From an uncultured Chloroflexus sp. (GTDB taxonomy: Bacteria > Chloroflexota > Chloroflexia > Chloroflexales > Chloroflexaceae): a stretch of 34,172 bases of DNA. The stretch spans positions 1-34,172 of the forward strand of contig NZ_CALFBQ010000035.1 in NCBI RefSeq assembly GCF_937951745.1, in the 5' to 3' direction. The translations under genes and the position numbers were made by a program. The notes under the pieces were generated by a model. That model made no database searches and was not told the DNA's origin. It saw only the letters and a list, made by a program, of their open reading frames with translations. Positions 15,364 to 22,760 of the stretch are shown here, one piece after another. Numbering within the stretch: the first letter of the stretch is position 1; each line of letters starts with the position of its first letter.

Positions 15364-15468
15364 GAACGCAAAGCCGCCAAGGATGTTTGGAAACGATCCA
15401 AAGCGGTCTTCTACCCCGCCGACAAGATCCTTTGCGTGCTCTGCGACCGTCGTGCCTTTACGTTGAAC
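15364..15468. repeat. Inverted pair of the dispersed AACGCAAAGG repeat
   Basis: GAACGCAAAGCCGCCAAGGAT (15364-15384, one base shown beyond the core) faces a complementary-type copy at 15429-15468 beginning CCTTTGCGTGCTCTGCG and ending CCTTTACGTTGAAC. The two copies can fold into an imperfect stem, as in the mutL-C45 gap. It lies between the aminopeptidase stop and the small helical protein gene. Confidence 0.55.
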
Positions 15469-15478
15469 ATCCCTTAGG

Positions 15479-16255
15479 CTACGCGGTGAGAATGATTGGC
15501 CCCTCGTCAGAGATTGCCAACGTATGCTCAAACTGGGCCGAACGCTTGCCATCGGCGGTGCGTACCGTCCAGCCGTCCCGATCGATCTTGGTCGTTGCTG
15601 TACCGGCATTAATCATCGGCTCGATGGTAAAGACCATTCCTGCGACAATCTTCCGCGTCTGGTTGGGATCATCGTAATGCAAAATCGTCGGCTCTTCGTG
15701 CAAATTACGGCCCAACCCGTGCCCGGTATACTCGCGCACGACTGAAAAACCATTGGCTTCAGCGTAACGCTGGATCGCCGCTCCAATCGCGCGCAGCGGA
15801 TTACCTACTCGTGCCTGCTCGATACCTAGTTCGAGACAGCGGCGCGTGACATCGAGTAACCGCTGCGTCTCGTCATCGACCTCGCCGACGGCAAAGGTTT
15901 CGCAGGCGTCGCCGATCCAGCCGTTTAGGCGCAGGCCAATGTCAATTCCGACAATGTCGCCTTGGCGTAAGCGGTCGCGCTTGCTGGGAATGCCGTGGCA
16001 GATCACATCGTTAATCGAGGCGCAGATCGTGCCGGGGAAGGGTGGGATATAGTTACGCCGTCCGGCAGGGACGTACCCTTTGTACACCGGCTCAGCCCCG
16101 TGAGAACGGATAAACTCTTCAGCAATCGCATCGAGTTCAGCCGTGGTCACGCCGGGTCGGATATGCTCACGCAATACGTTGAACGTCTGCCGCACCAGTT
16201 GGCCGGCGGCACGCAAGAGTTCTATCTGCGCTGGAGATTTGAGAATGATAGCCAT
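15479..16255 (-). CDS. map: Methionine aminopeptidase, type I
   Basis: This cytoplasmic metalloenzyme removes the initiator Met from new proteins. The 258-residue product has the full set of active-site residues: His87 (ICHGIP), Asp105 (GIDIG), Asp116 (GDACETF), His179 (GHGLG), Glu212 (FTIEPM) and Glu243 (QFEHT). There is no N-terminal zinc-finger extension, the usual bacterial form. It begins MAIILKSPAQIELLRAAG, as in the family. It lies 60 bases after metF, separated by a perfect hairpin, so it may be partly independent of the SAM riboswitch operon. Confidence 0.96.
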   Translation of the reverse strand: MAIILKSPAQIELLRAAGQLVRQTFNVLREHIRPGVTTAELDAIAEEFIRSHGAEPVYKGYVPAGRRNYIPPFPGTICASINDVICHGIPSKRDRLRQGDIVGIDIGLRLNGWIGDACETFAVGEVDDETQRLLDVTRRCLELGIEQARVGNPLRAIGAAIQRYAEANGFSVVREYTGHGLGRNLHEEPTILHYDDPNQTRKIVAGMVFTIEPMINAGTATTKIDRDGWTVRTADGKRSAQFEHTLAISDEGPIILTA

Positions 16256-16284
16256 TGATTTGCTCGCTTATCTTCAGACACTAA

Positions 16285-16305
16285 GGACGATGCAACGCAT
16301 CGTCC
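16285..16305. terminator. Perfect 9-bp hairpin between metF and map
   Basis: GGACGATGC, loop AAC, GCATCGTCC. It has no T-run, so it may be an attenuator, a processing or stability structure, or a weak terminator that separates the riboswitch-controlled genes from map. Confidence 0.5.
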
Positions 16306-16315
16306 CTCCCATATG

Positions 16316-17239
16316 TTATAGCACATTCTCTGCAATCGCCGGCGCCGGCGGCCGCGGCAACAAACCGGCCTGCTCGACCACCCGTGGGATTGCTCGAGTC
16401 CAATCAACCGACATAATATGGACACCAGCCACCCCTTCGATACTCAGTAATTCATTGACCAGTTCGGCCGCTAGTGCAATGCCTTCAGCTTCGCTGTCAG
16501 TGGCGCGCTGCATCCGCTCGATCACTGTATCGGGCATGAGTGTACCGGGCAAGTTATCGCGCAAATAGACTGCCGACTGCGGACGGCGCAAGATCATCAC
16601 TCCGGCTAGGATGTACGCCTGCTGATGCAGACCAGCGGCGCGCACATCGGCCATCCAGTGTCGAAACCGTGCTACATCAAAGATTAACTGGGTCTGAACA
16701 AATTCAGCGCCGGCTTCAATCTTCTTCTCTAGTCGTGCTGCTCGCTCGACGTTAGGGTTAGCGACGCTGCCGATAAAAAAGTGGGGGGCTTCTTTGAGTG
16801 GTGTACCCGATTGAAACGTAGCCTGATCGCGCAGGGTCCGCAGCATACGGATCAGTTGAAACGAATTCAGGTCGAGCACATTCTTGGCGTCGGGATGGTC
16901 ACCGATGCGCGGATGATCGCCGGTCATTGCTAACAGGTTCCGCACCCCAAGCGCCGAAGCGCTCAAGGCATCAGCTTGTAATGCAATCCGGTTGCGGTGC
17001 TGGCAGGTCATCTGCATGATCGGCTCAATGCCGAGCTGCTGTAAGATCACGCTGCCCCCCAACGACGACATGCGGGCAATGCCACGCTGGTTGTCGGTCA
17101 GATTGACCGCATCAACATAATCGCGAATGTTCGTGGCGAGGGTCTCAAGGTGCGCGCGGGCCGCCCCCTTGGGCGGCGCAATCTCGCCGGTGACCACAAT
17201 CTGGCCGGCGGCTAGCCGGCGTTGCAGGGTGGAGTGCAT
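16316..17239 (-). CDS. metF: Methylenetetrahydrofolate reductase
   Basis: The enzyme makes 5-methyl-tetrahydrofolate, the methyl donor for methionine. The 307-residue product is a single TIM-barrel of usual length, with the N-terminal GEIAPPKG holding the conserved catalytic-type Glu19, then TCQHRNRIALQADALSASALG, LLAMTGDHPRIGDHP (FAD/folate region) and ERAARLEKKIEAGAEFVQTQ. It starts 3 bases after the trans-sulfuration gene, so both are under the same SAM-I riboswitch, which fits a methionine role. It is closer in look to the short MetF forms of Chloroflexota and acetogens than to E. coli MetF; the electron donor is not predictable. Confidence 0.92.
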   Translation of the reverse strand: MHSTLQRRLAAGQIVVTGEIAPPKGAARAHLETLATNIRDYVDAVNLTDNQRGIARMSSLGGSVILQQLGIEPIMQMTCQHRNRIALQADALSASALGVRNLLAMTGDHPRIGDHPDAKNVLDLNSFQLIRMLRTLRDQATFQSGTPLKEAPHFFIGSVANPNVERAARLEKKIEAGAEFVQTQLIFDVARFRHWMADVRAAGLHQQAYILAGVMILRRPQSAVYLRDNLPGTLMPDTVIERMQRATDSEAEGIALAAELVNELLSIEGVAGVHIMSVDWTRAIPRVVEQAGLLPRPPAPAIAENVL

Positions 17240-17242
17240 AAG

Positions 17243-18439
17243 CTATTCGTCGGCAAGGGCTTGTTGCAGATCGGCGATCAGGTCGCTCGCATCTTCGATC
17301 CCGCACGAGAGCCGGATCAGATTGTCGCGGATGCCCACCGCCAGCCGTTCTTCACTACTCAATTCATAGTAACTCATAAGCGCCGGTTGTTCAACCAGAC
17401 TTTCCACACCGCCAAAGCTTGGGGCAATGTAAGGCAAGCGCAATCGGTCAACGACCGTCATTGCACTGTGCAGATCGCCGACCACCTCGAATGAGACCAC
17501 GCCGCCAAACCCGCGCATTTGGGCGCGAGCAATGGCGTGATCGGGGTGATCGGGCAAGCCGGGATAATGCACTTTGGTCACGCGCGGGTGGCGGGCGAGA
17601 AATTCGGCCACCGCCTGCCCATTCTGATTGTGCCGCTCCATCCGTAAGGCGAGCGTTTTCAGGCCGCGGCCCAGCAAATAGGCCGCGTGTGGATCGCAGA
17701 TTCCACCGAGAATGCCTTGCGTCTCGCGCAAGGCGCTGATGATCGACGGACGGCCAATGATAACGCCGGCGAGCAGATCGTTATGACCGGCAAGATATTT
17801 GCTACAGCTATGTACGACGAGATCGATGCCGTATGCGAGGGGGTGCATGTTGTAGGGGGTGGCGAAGGTCGCATCGATCACCGTCTTGATCCGGTGTTCG
17901 CGGGCAATTGCCGCCACTGCGGCCAGATCGATCACCCGCAGATAGGGGTTGGTCGGCGCTTCGGTAACGATCAAGCGCGTGCGGCCCGGCTCAATCGCGG
18001 CGGCGATGGCTGCCGGATCGGCTGCTGCCACCACCGTATGCCTTACCCCGAGGCGGGCTAACATCGTGCTGATAAACTGACGAGTACGGCGATAGCCGTC
18101 GTCAGTCAAGATGACATGGCTGCCAGCAGGGAGCATCGCCAACATCACGGTGGTCAACGCATTCATCCCGGAAGCGCAGAGCAATGCTGCTGCCGGAGCA
18201 TCCGGTGACTCGAGCGCTGCGAGGCGAGCTTCAACGGCGCGCACGGTCGGGTTGCTATACCGGCCATACTCGTCGCGCTCTCGTTCACCCGCCTGAAAGG
18301 CGATCAACTCGGCGCTATCGCGGAAGGTATAGGTGGCACTCTGCACAATAGGTGGCGTGATCGCGTCGAACGCGCGCTGACGCGGTTCGCCAGCGTGGAC
18401 GGCGGCCGTACTGAGGCCGGGAGACTGGTTAGTGGGCAT
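17243..18439 (-). CDS. Trans-sulfuration PLP enzyme (cystathionine gamma-synthase / methionine gamma-lyase family)
   Basis: The start is set at ATG 18439 (MPTNQSPGLSTAAVHAGEP), just after the riboswitch terminator; an in-frame ATG at 18454 lies inside that hairpin. The 398-residue product has the Cys/Met metabolism fold: TPPIVQSATYTF, YGRYSNPTVRAVEARLAALE, EAPTNPYLRVIDL with the PLP-binding Asp in VIDATFATP, and the PLP lysine Lys214 in HSCSKYLAGHND. Family members make cystathionine or homocysteine or cleave methionine. Exact chemistry cannot be told from motifs; control by a SAM riboswitch favours a biosynthetic role. It is first in an operon with metF. Confidence 0.93.
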   Translation of the reverse strand: MPTNQSPGLSTAAVHAGEPRQRAFDAITPPIVQSATYTFRDSAELIAFQAGERERDEYGRYSNPTVRAVEARLAALESPDAPAAALLCASGMNALTTVMLAMLPAGSHVILTDDGYRRTRQFISTMLARLGVRHTVVAAADPAAIAAAIEPGRTRLIVTEAPTNPYLRVIDLAAVAAIAREHRIKTVIDATFATPYNMHPLAYGIDLVVHSCSKYLAGHNDLLAGVIIGRPSIISALRETQGILGGICDPHAAYLLGRGLKTLALRMERHNQNGQAVAEFLARHPRVTKVHYPGLPDHPDHAIARAQMRGFGGVVSFEVVGDLHSAMTVVDRLRLPYIAPSFGGVESLVEQPALMSYYELSSEERLAVGIRDNLIRLSCGIEDASDLIADLQQALADE

Positions 18440-18468
18440 AAAAAAACCTCTCATCGGGGCGACGAGAG
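18440..18468 (-). terminator. Riboswitch terminator hairpin with T7 run
   Basis: On the minus strand CTCTCGTC pairs with GATGAGAG across a GCCCC loop and is followed by GTTTTTTT, ending directly at the ATG. This is a standard intrinsic terminator. Its 3' arm also holds GAGAGG, the only ribosome binding site for the gene, so forming the hairpin would block translation as well. Confidence 0.88.
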
Positions 18469-18514
18469 ATCAGATGACGCGCTTCTGCCGAGGGCGAGAA
18501 GACGCCGCTCTCCT

Positions 18515-18617
18515 CTCATCTGCCAGCTTCGTGCTGCCGGAGTTGCCACCCGTCAGGCGTTGATCCGCCGGGTTGGCGCGGTTTCATCGGGCCGGTCCCT
18601 CCACCGCTCTGGATGAG
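18515..18617 (-). promoter_or_regulatory. SAM-I (S-box) riboswitch aptamer
   Basis: The minus strand shows all main S-box blocks in order: P1 CTCATC, CAGAGCGGTGGAGGGACC, GGCCCGATGAAACC, a P3 region, ACGGGTGGCAACTCCGGCAGC, and the closing P1 strand GATGAG. SAM binding stabilises P1 and lets the terminator at 18440-18468 form. Without SAM, the P1 strand GATGAGAG (18520-18513) can pair with CTCTCGTC (18468-18461) and prevent it. The riboswitch turns off the trans-sulfuration gene and metF when SAM is plentiful. Confidence 0.95.
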
Positions 18618-18640
18618 TGCAGCGTTCTGCAATTGAAGCA

Positions 18641-18670
18641 AGTATAGCAGGAAAGAATGCGGGTTGTCAA
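18641..18670 (-). promoter_or_regulatory. Sigma70-type promoter of the SAM riboswitch operon
   Basis: TTGACA (18670-18665), an 18-base spacer, and TATACT (18646-18641) on the minus strand. The start of transcription would fall near 18634, just before the aptamer. The match to consensus is close. Confidence 0.82.
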
Positions 18671-18698
18671 TTCACAGGAGTGGGATACCGTCCCGCTC

Positions 18699-19459
18699 TT
18701 AGCGCGTGCAATAGTAAATCTCGCCGCTCTCGGCGGTCAACCCCATCCGCAGCGCCGCCTCGTGATCGGGAACCATATCAGTTACTGTTGTGACCGATAC
18801 GGTAAACCCGGCTTCGCGTAACCGATCGATATAATCGCGGCCATACTTACGCACATGATCTTCTTGCCCAAACGCAATCAGTCGTTCCTTTGGTTCAACG
18901 ATCGTGGGATCTTCAAAGGTTGTTTCAGCCATAATCGGTACCAACAAGATCGCCCAACCGGTTGGCTTGAGTGTGCGCCAAAACTCGCGTATTGCTTTGC
19001 GATCATCAGGCACGTGTTCGAGCACATGGCTGCATAAAATAACATCAAAATATTCATCAGGATATTGAATATTGGTAATATCCATTTTGACCATGACGTG
19101 GGGATCGAGTAAATCCGCAGTGAGGTAGCCTGCGCCTAACCGGCGCCGGAAGATCGGCTCAAAGCATGGTTCAGGAGCGACATGCAGAACGTTCTTGGGT
19201 TGTGCGTCAAAAAGATTGGTTCGTTTGGTGAGGTATAACCATAATAAGCGGTGGCGTTCTAACGAACCGCAATAAATGCACATCGCGCCTTTGCGCTTCG
19301 ATCTTCCGTAAGGAGCAAATGCACGCGACTCGCGTTGGCAAACGGGGCAGAAGCGACCTGTGCCACGATAACGAGGTTTCTAATCTGCTGGACTCGATTG
19401 CGCACACTGCGTAGCGGTCGCTTGATTTCTTCGGGGAGATGGCGTAGCGGGTTCGGCAT
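18699..19459 (-). CDS. Class I SAM-dependent methyltransferase with N-terminal zinc ribbon, apparent frameshift
   Basis: The methyltransferase part is intact from ATG 19283: VLHVAPEPCFEPIF (motif I region), KMDITNIQYPDEYFDVILCS, HVLEHVPDDRKAIREFWRTL and an end in SGEIYYCTR. Upstream in the same frame the sequence still codes for FCPVCQRESRAFAPYGR and MCIYCGSLERHR, a CxxC...CxxC zinc ribbon, until a TAG near 19382. The natural N-terminus MPNPLRHLPEEIKRPLRSVR (ATG 19459) lies in another frame. One extra base near 19374-19380 (AGAAACCTCG reading as AGAAACCCTCG) would join them. The full protein would be about 250 residues. The substrate is unknown; such genes often sit near glycan or glycolipid loci. 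It may be a real frameshift, with a short form still made, or an error. Confidence 0.78.
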
Positions 19460-19524
19460 AACGTATTTCAAGAATATATTGATTGGGGCGAGACGTGATA
19501 GAGTCCCGCCCCCTTATATCACTA

Positions 19525-20073
19525 TCACACGCGCAGGAAGGCTGACATAATCACCACATCATGCAACTCGCCGTTGCGATCAATAGCGTGGCGTGCCAAT
19601 TGCCCTTCGACAGCGAACCCTAAGCGTGAAAAGATTGCTTGCCCAGCCTTCAGAGCGGCTAGCATTGCTACTGTTACCTTCTGAGCACCTAATTCACGCG
19701 CCGCTTCCACAATGGCTTGCGCCATCTGCGTTCCCAACCCGCTCCGACGCCACCCCGGTTTCACGATCAGGCGTAATTCGGCAACGTGGTTTGACCAACC
19801 GGGCACACGCCGTGCTGAGGTGTAGGCCACGATCGAACCATCATCGGCCAGTGCAATGATTTGCCGCCAATTCTCGGCGTGCGAGGCGTTAGCCAAGCGA
19901 GCAATAATTTCGGGATTGGTGAAATCTTCTTCGAGGTAGAGGAGATCGTCTTTGGGTAAACTTACCCCAAAATCGGCGAGTGCCGCTCGATCGCTTTCGA
20001 CTAACGGGCGAATTGTCACCTGCCGACCATCTTTTAGTGCTGCATTGCTTATCGCTTCGCTGCGTAGGGCCAT
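19525..20073 (-). CDS. GNAT-family N-acetyltransferase
   Basis: The 182-residue protein transfers an acetyl group from acetyl-CoA to an amine; the acceptor is unknown. The GNAT core is seen as VTIRPLVESDRAALADF (strand 1 and helix 1), VAELRLIVKPGWRRSGLGTQ with the acetyl-CoA loop RRSGLG (about 115-120), and ALKAGQAIFSRLGFAVEGQL. The end HAIDRNGELHDVVIMSAFLRV matches acetyltransferases that act on small molecules or proteins. AGGAGG precedes the ATG. It is divergent from phaA. Confidence 0.9.
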   Translation of the reverse strand: MALRSEAISNAALKDGRQVTIRPLVESDRAALADFGVSLPKDDLLYLEEDFTNPEIIARLANASHAENWRQIIALADDGSIVAYTSARRVPGWSNHVAELRLIVKPGWRRSGLGTQMAQAIVEAARELGAQKVTVAMLAALKAGQAIFSRLGFAVEGQLARHAIDRNGELHDVVIMSAFLRV

Positions 20074-20215
20074 GCCCAGCCTCCTGCTGTGTGCTGATAA
20101 GGGACAGTTTCATATCGAAGTGCGTGAAATATACCACATGAAGTTACAGCCGGGTTACGCCATGCAACATCTCTTTGAAATGGTCAATTCTTTTCCCTGA
20201 TTGTGTTATCGAAAC

Positions 20216-20224
20216 TGGTATAAT
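20216..20224 (+). promoter_or_regulatory. Extended -10 promoter element for phaA-phaB
   Basis: TGGTATAAT, a near-perfect extended -10, lies about 68 bases before the phaA start in the divergent gap to the GNAT gene. A -35 is weak. Confidence 0.55.
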
Positions 20225-20291
20225 TGTAGCTGTTCCTTGGATTAGTAGCAACCGGCGGAGTCGCCCGGCGATCCGTCGCAAGGAGGTCGTC

Positions 20292-21479
20292 ATGAGCGAA
20301 AAGCGCGAGGTCGTTGTGCTCAGTGGCGTGCGCACGGCCATTGGCACATTCGGCGGCAGTCTCAAAGACCATCCCCCGACTGAATTGGCGGCGTTGGTAA
20401 CTCGCGAGGCAGTGGCGCGGGCTGGCGTACAGCCTGAGGAAATTGGGCATGTTGTCTTTGGCCACGTGATTAATACCGAGCCGCACGATATGTATATGGC
20501 TCGCTATGCAGCGGTACGCGGTGGTTTACCGGTCGAAGTGCCGGCGCTGACTCTCAATCGGCTGTGCGGAAGCGGTCTGCAAGCGATTGTTTCGGCGGCG
20601 CAGTATATTTTGCTCGGCGATATTGATGCAGCCGTTGCCGGTGGTTCCGAGTGTATGAGTCGCAGTCCGTATAGCCTGCCGGCGATGCGCTTCGGCGCCC
20701 GAATGAACGACGCGAAGGCTGTCGATATGATGGTCGGCGCGCTGAACGATCCGTTCGATGATTGCCATATGGGAGTGACTGCCGAGAATGTGGCAGCGAA
20801 GTGGGGCATTAGTCGCGAAGATCAAGATCAATTGGCCTACGAGAGTCATATGCGCGCGGCCCGCGCGATCGAAGAGGGGCGCTTTACTGAGCAGATCGTG
20901 CCGGTCGAGGTTAAGGTCAAAGGCGGTACTGCGCAGTTCACTATTGATGAAGGCGTGCGCCGCGATACCAGTCTCGATAAGTTAGCCAAGCTGCGCCCAG
21001 TGTTCCTCAAGGATGGCACAGTTACCGCTGGCAATGCCTCTAGCATTAATGATGCCGCTGCCGCCGTGGTGTTGATGGATCGGGCCACCGCCGAACAGCG
21101 TGGCTATAAGCCAATGGCACGCTTGGTGGGCTACAGCAACGTCGCGGTTGATCCGAAGTATATGGGGATTGGCCCGGTGCCGGCGGTGCGCCGTCTGCTC
21201 GAGCGGACTGGTCTGCGGATTGATGATATCGATGTCTTTGAGGTGAACGAAGCCTTCGCCGCCCAAGCCTTGGCCGTGATTCGCGATCTGGGTCTGCCTA
21301 TGGATCGTACCAATCCTAACGGGAGTGGTATCTCGTTGGGCCATCCGATCGGCGCGACCGGCTGTATCCTGACGGTGAAAGCCATCTATGAGTTGCATCG
21401 TGTCGGTGGACGCTATGCGTTGGTGACGATGTGTATCGGTGGTGGACAGGGGATTGCGGCGATCTTCGAGCGTATGTAA
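20292..21479 (+). CDS. phaA: Acetyl-CoA acetyltransferase (thiolase)
   Basis: The start is set at ATG 20292 with AAGGAGG about 5 bases upstream; the open frame begins further upstream without a site. The 395-residue enzyme condenses two acetyl-CoA to acetoacetyl-CoA. The catalytic residues are present: Cys92 in NRLCGSG, the NEAF motif, His351 in GHPIGATG and Cys381 in CIGGGQG. It lies 94 bases ahead of an acetoacetyl-CoA reductase, the standard first two steps to (R)-3-hydroxybutyryl-CoA for polyhydroxybutyrate. The gene symbol is by context; atoB-type use in fatty-acid or butanoate metabolism is also possible. No PHA synthase gene is in the window. Confidence 0.92.
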   Translation: MSEKREVVVLSGVRTAIGTFGGSLKDHPPTELAALVTREAVARAGVQPEEIGHVVFGHVINTEPHDMYMARYAAVRGGLPVEVPALTLNRLCGSGLQAIVSAAQYILLGDIDAAVAGGSECMSRSPYSLPAMRFGARMNDAKAVDMMVGALNDPFDDCHMGVTAENVAAKWGISREDQDQLAYESHMRAARAIEEGRFTEQIVPVEVKVKGGTAQFTIDEGVRRDTSLDKLAKLRPVFLKDGTVTAGNASSINDAAAAVVLMDRATAEQRGYKPMARLVGYSNVAVDPKYMGIGPVPAVRRLLERTGLRIDDIDVFEVNEAFAAQALAVIRDLGLPMDRTNPNGSGISLGHPIGATGCILTVKAIYELHRVGGRYALVTMCIGGGQGIAAIFERM

Positions 21480-21503
21480 CTGCGTTACAATTAGGTGCGT
21501 TGC

Positions 21504-21539
21504 GAGCAGACGCCATAGTGTGGGCCGTGGCGTCTGCTC
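21504..21539. other. Perfect 12-bp inverted repeat between phaA and phaB
   Basis: GAGCAGACGCCA and TGGCGTCTGCTC flank a 12-base loop (TAGTGTGGGCCG). It sits between two genes that are probably co-transcribed and has no T-run, so it may stabilise or attenuate the message rather than end it. Confidence 0.65.
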
Positions 21540-21573
21540 AAGGAACAAAGTGTAAGGTTGGTAGGAGAGAACA

Positions 21574-22317
21574 ATGGGCAAGTTAGCTGGCCGGGTCGCG
21601 ATTGTGACCGGCGCTTCGCGCGGGATTGGGCGGGCTATTGCGCTGGCATTGGCCGCCGAGGGCGCTAAGGTGGCGGTTAATTACAATAGTAGCGCTGCCG
21701 CAGCGCAGGAAGTGGTGGATACGATTCGATCATCTGGTGGTGACGCGATGCCGGTGCAGGCTAATGTGAGCCGAGCTGATGAGGCGCGTATGATGGTGCA
21801 GCAGGTGCTCGATCAGTGGGGCCACGTTGATATTTTAGTCAATAATGCCGGTATCACTCGCGACCGCACCTTACGCAAGCTCACCGATGAGGATTGGAGC
21901 ACCGTGATCCAGAATAACCTCAATAGTGTGTACTACTGCACCACCGCCGTGATGCCGCACATGATCGAGCGCAAATACGGGCGGATCATTAATATCAGCT
22001 CGTTTGTCGGGCAAGCCGGTAATTTCGGCCAAGCCAACTACGCCGCGTCAAAGGGCGGTATTATTGCCTTCACCAAGACCGCAGCACTTGAATTAGCGAA
22101 ACATAATATTACGGTCAACGCGCTGGCACCCGGCTTTACCATCACTGATATGCTGGCCAAAGTGCCCGAACAGGTGCAAGAACAGATCAAAGCCCGCATT
22201 CCAATGGGGCGCTTTGGCTTGCCCGAAGAGATTGCTAAGGCCGTCGTGTTCTTGGCTGCCGATGGCGACTACATCACCGGCCAGCAGATTAACGTTAACG
22301 GCGGTGTGTATATGTAG
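21574..22317 (+). CDS. phaB: 3-oxoacyl/acetoacetyl-CoA reductase (SDR family)
   Basis: The 247-residue short-chain dehydrogenase reduces acetoacetyl-CoA (PhaB) or 3-oxoacyl-ACP (FabG) with NADPH. The motifs are TGASRGIG (12-19), NNAG (90-93), catalytic Ser142/Ser143 in INISS, Tyr156 and Lys160 in YAASK, and a C-terminal ITGQQINVNGGVYM. The phaA neighbour and typical length favour PhaB; FabG activity cannot be excluded. AGGAG sits about 8 bases before the ATG. Confidence 0.9.
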   Translation: MGKLAGRVAIVTGASRGIGRAIALALAAEGAKVAVNYNSSAAAAQEVVDTIRSSGGDAMPVQANVSRADEARMMVQQVLDQWGHVDILVNNAGITRDRTLRKLTDEDWSTVIQNNLNSVYYCTTAVMPHMIERKYGRIINISSFVGQAGNFGQANYAASKGGIIAFTKTAALELAKHNITVNALAPGFTITDMLAKVPEQVQEQIKARIPMGRFGLPEEIAKAVVFLAADGDYITGQQINVNGGVYM

Positions 22318-22325
22318 CCATCACC

Positions 22326-22349
22326 TGCGCAAGAACTACGATTTGCGCA
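22326..22349. terminator. Hairpin between phaB and the phasin-like gene
   Basis: TGCGCAA and TTGCGCA form a 7-bp stem with a 10-base loop. It overlaps the end of the convergent phasin-like gene and could end phaB transcripts. No T-run follows. Confidence 0.4.
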
Positions 22350-22635
22350 TGCGTTCGATGATCGATTGAATGTCGCCGACGTAGCCCTGCCACGCCTGCA
22401 TCATCTCTTGACTCAAGCGTTGTTGGGTGCGAATTGCGTCGGCGACTGCTTGCTCGGTCGAATGGCGCAAACTACGACTGTAGTCCCAGTTTTTCAAGAC
22501 GATGTCGAAGGCCATGTCTGTACTGGCGGCGAGGAGTTCGTTCCACGCTCGCAACGACTGGAACATTGGATCGGTCAAATCCGGCAGCATTGGCTGGTTG
22601 GACGTGGGTTGCTCGCGTTCTTCGTTCGTTGGCAT
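22336..22635 (-). CDS. Phasin-like / PHA-granule-associated small protein
   Basis: The ATG at 22635 (MPTNEEREQPTSNQ) is used; a longer frame begins with TTG. The 99-residue protein has a disordered start followed by helices: MFQSLRAWNELLAASTDMAF, DIVLKNWDYSRSLRHSTEQA, and VADAIRTQQRLSQEMMQAW. A Phe/Trp-spaced amphipathic helix set of this kind is common in phasins and PhaE-like subunits. Its place next to phaA and phaB supports a granule-linked role. The family call is by context and helix pattern, not by a clear signature. Confidence 0.5.
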   Translation of the reverse strand: MPTNEEREQPTSNQPMLPDLTDPMFQSLRAWNELLAASTDMAFDIVLKNWDYSRSLRHSTEQAVADAIRTQQRLSQEMMQAWQGYVGDIQSIIERMRKS

Positions 22636-22738
22636 TGTATCTGGCCCTGTGTACAATAGGCAATGTTGAATCTGTCGGTTATGGAAGTGGCAATGCTGTC
22701 CATTGCCTAATGATGATCACGGCAATGCAAGGCATTGC
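22631..22738. promoter_or_regulatory. Cluster of GGCAATG / CATTGCC palindromes (putative operators)
   Basis: The gap between the phasin-like gene and the large regulator holds at least six copies of GGCAATG/GGCATTG. They form two clean dyads: GGCAATG-CTGTC-CATTGCC (22689-22707) and GCAATGC-AAG-GCATTGC (22722-22738). Such repetition in a divergent promoter region is typical of a binding site for a regulator. The binding protein is unknown; the divergent BTAD regulator is one candidate. Confidence 0.6.
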
Positions 22739-22760
22739 ACTAACGATCCCTGCCATCCTC

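Noticed and set aside
19285-19303. A copy of the CCTTTGCG repeat inside the methyltransferase gene
   Set aside because: The match is short (about 12 bases) and encodes conserved KRKGAMC residues, so it is probably chance.
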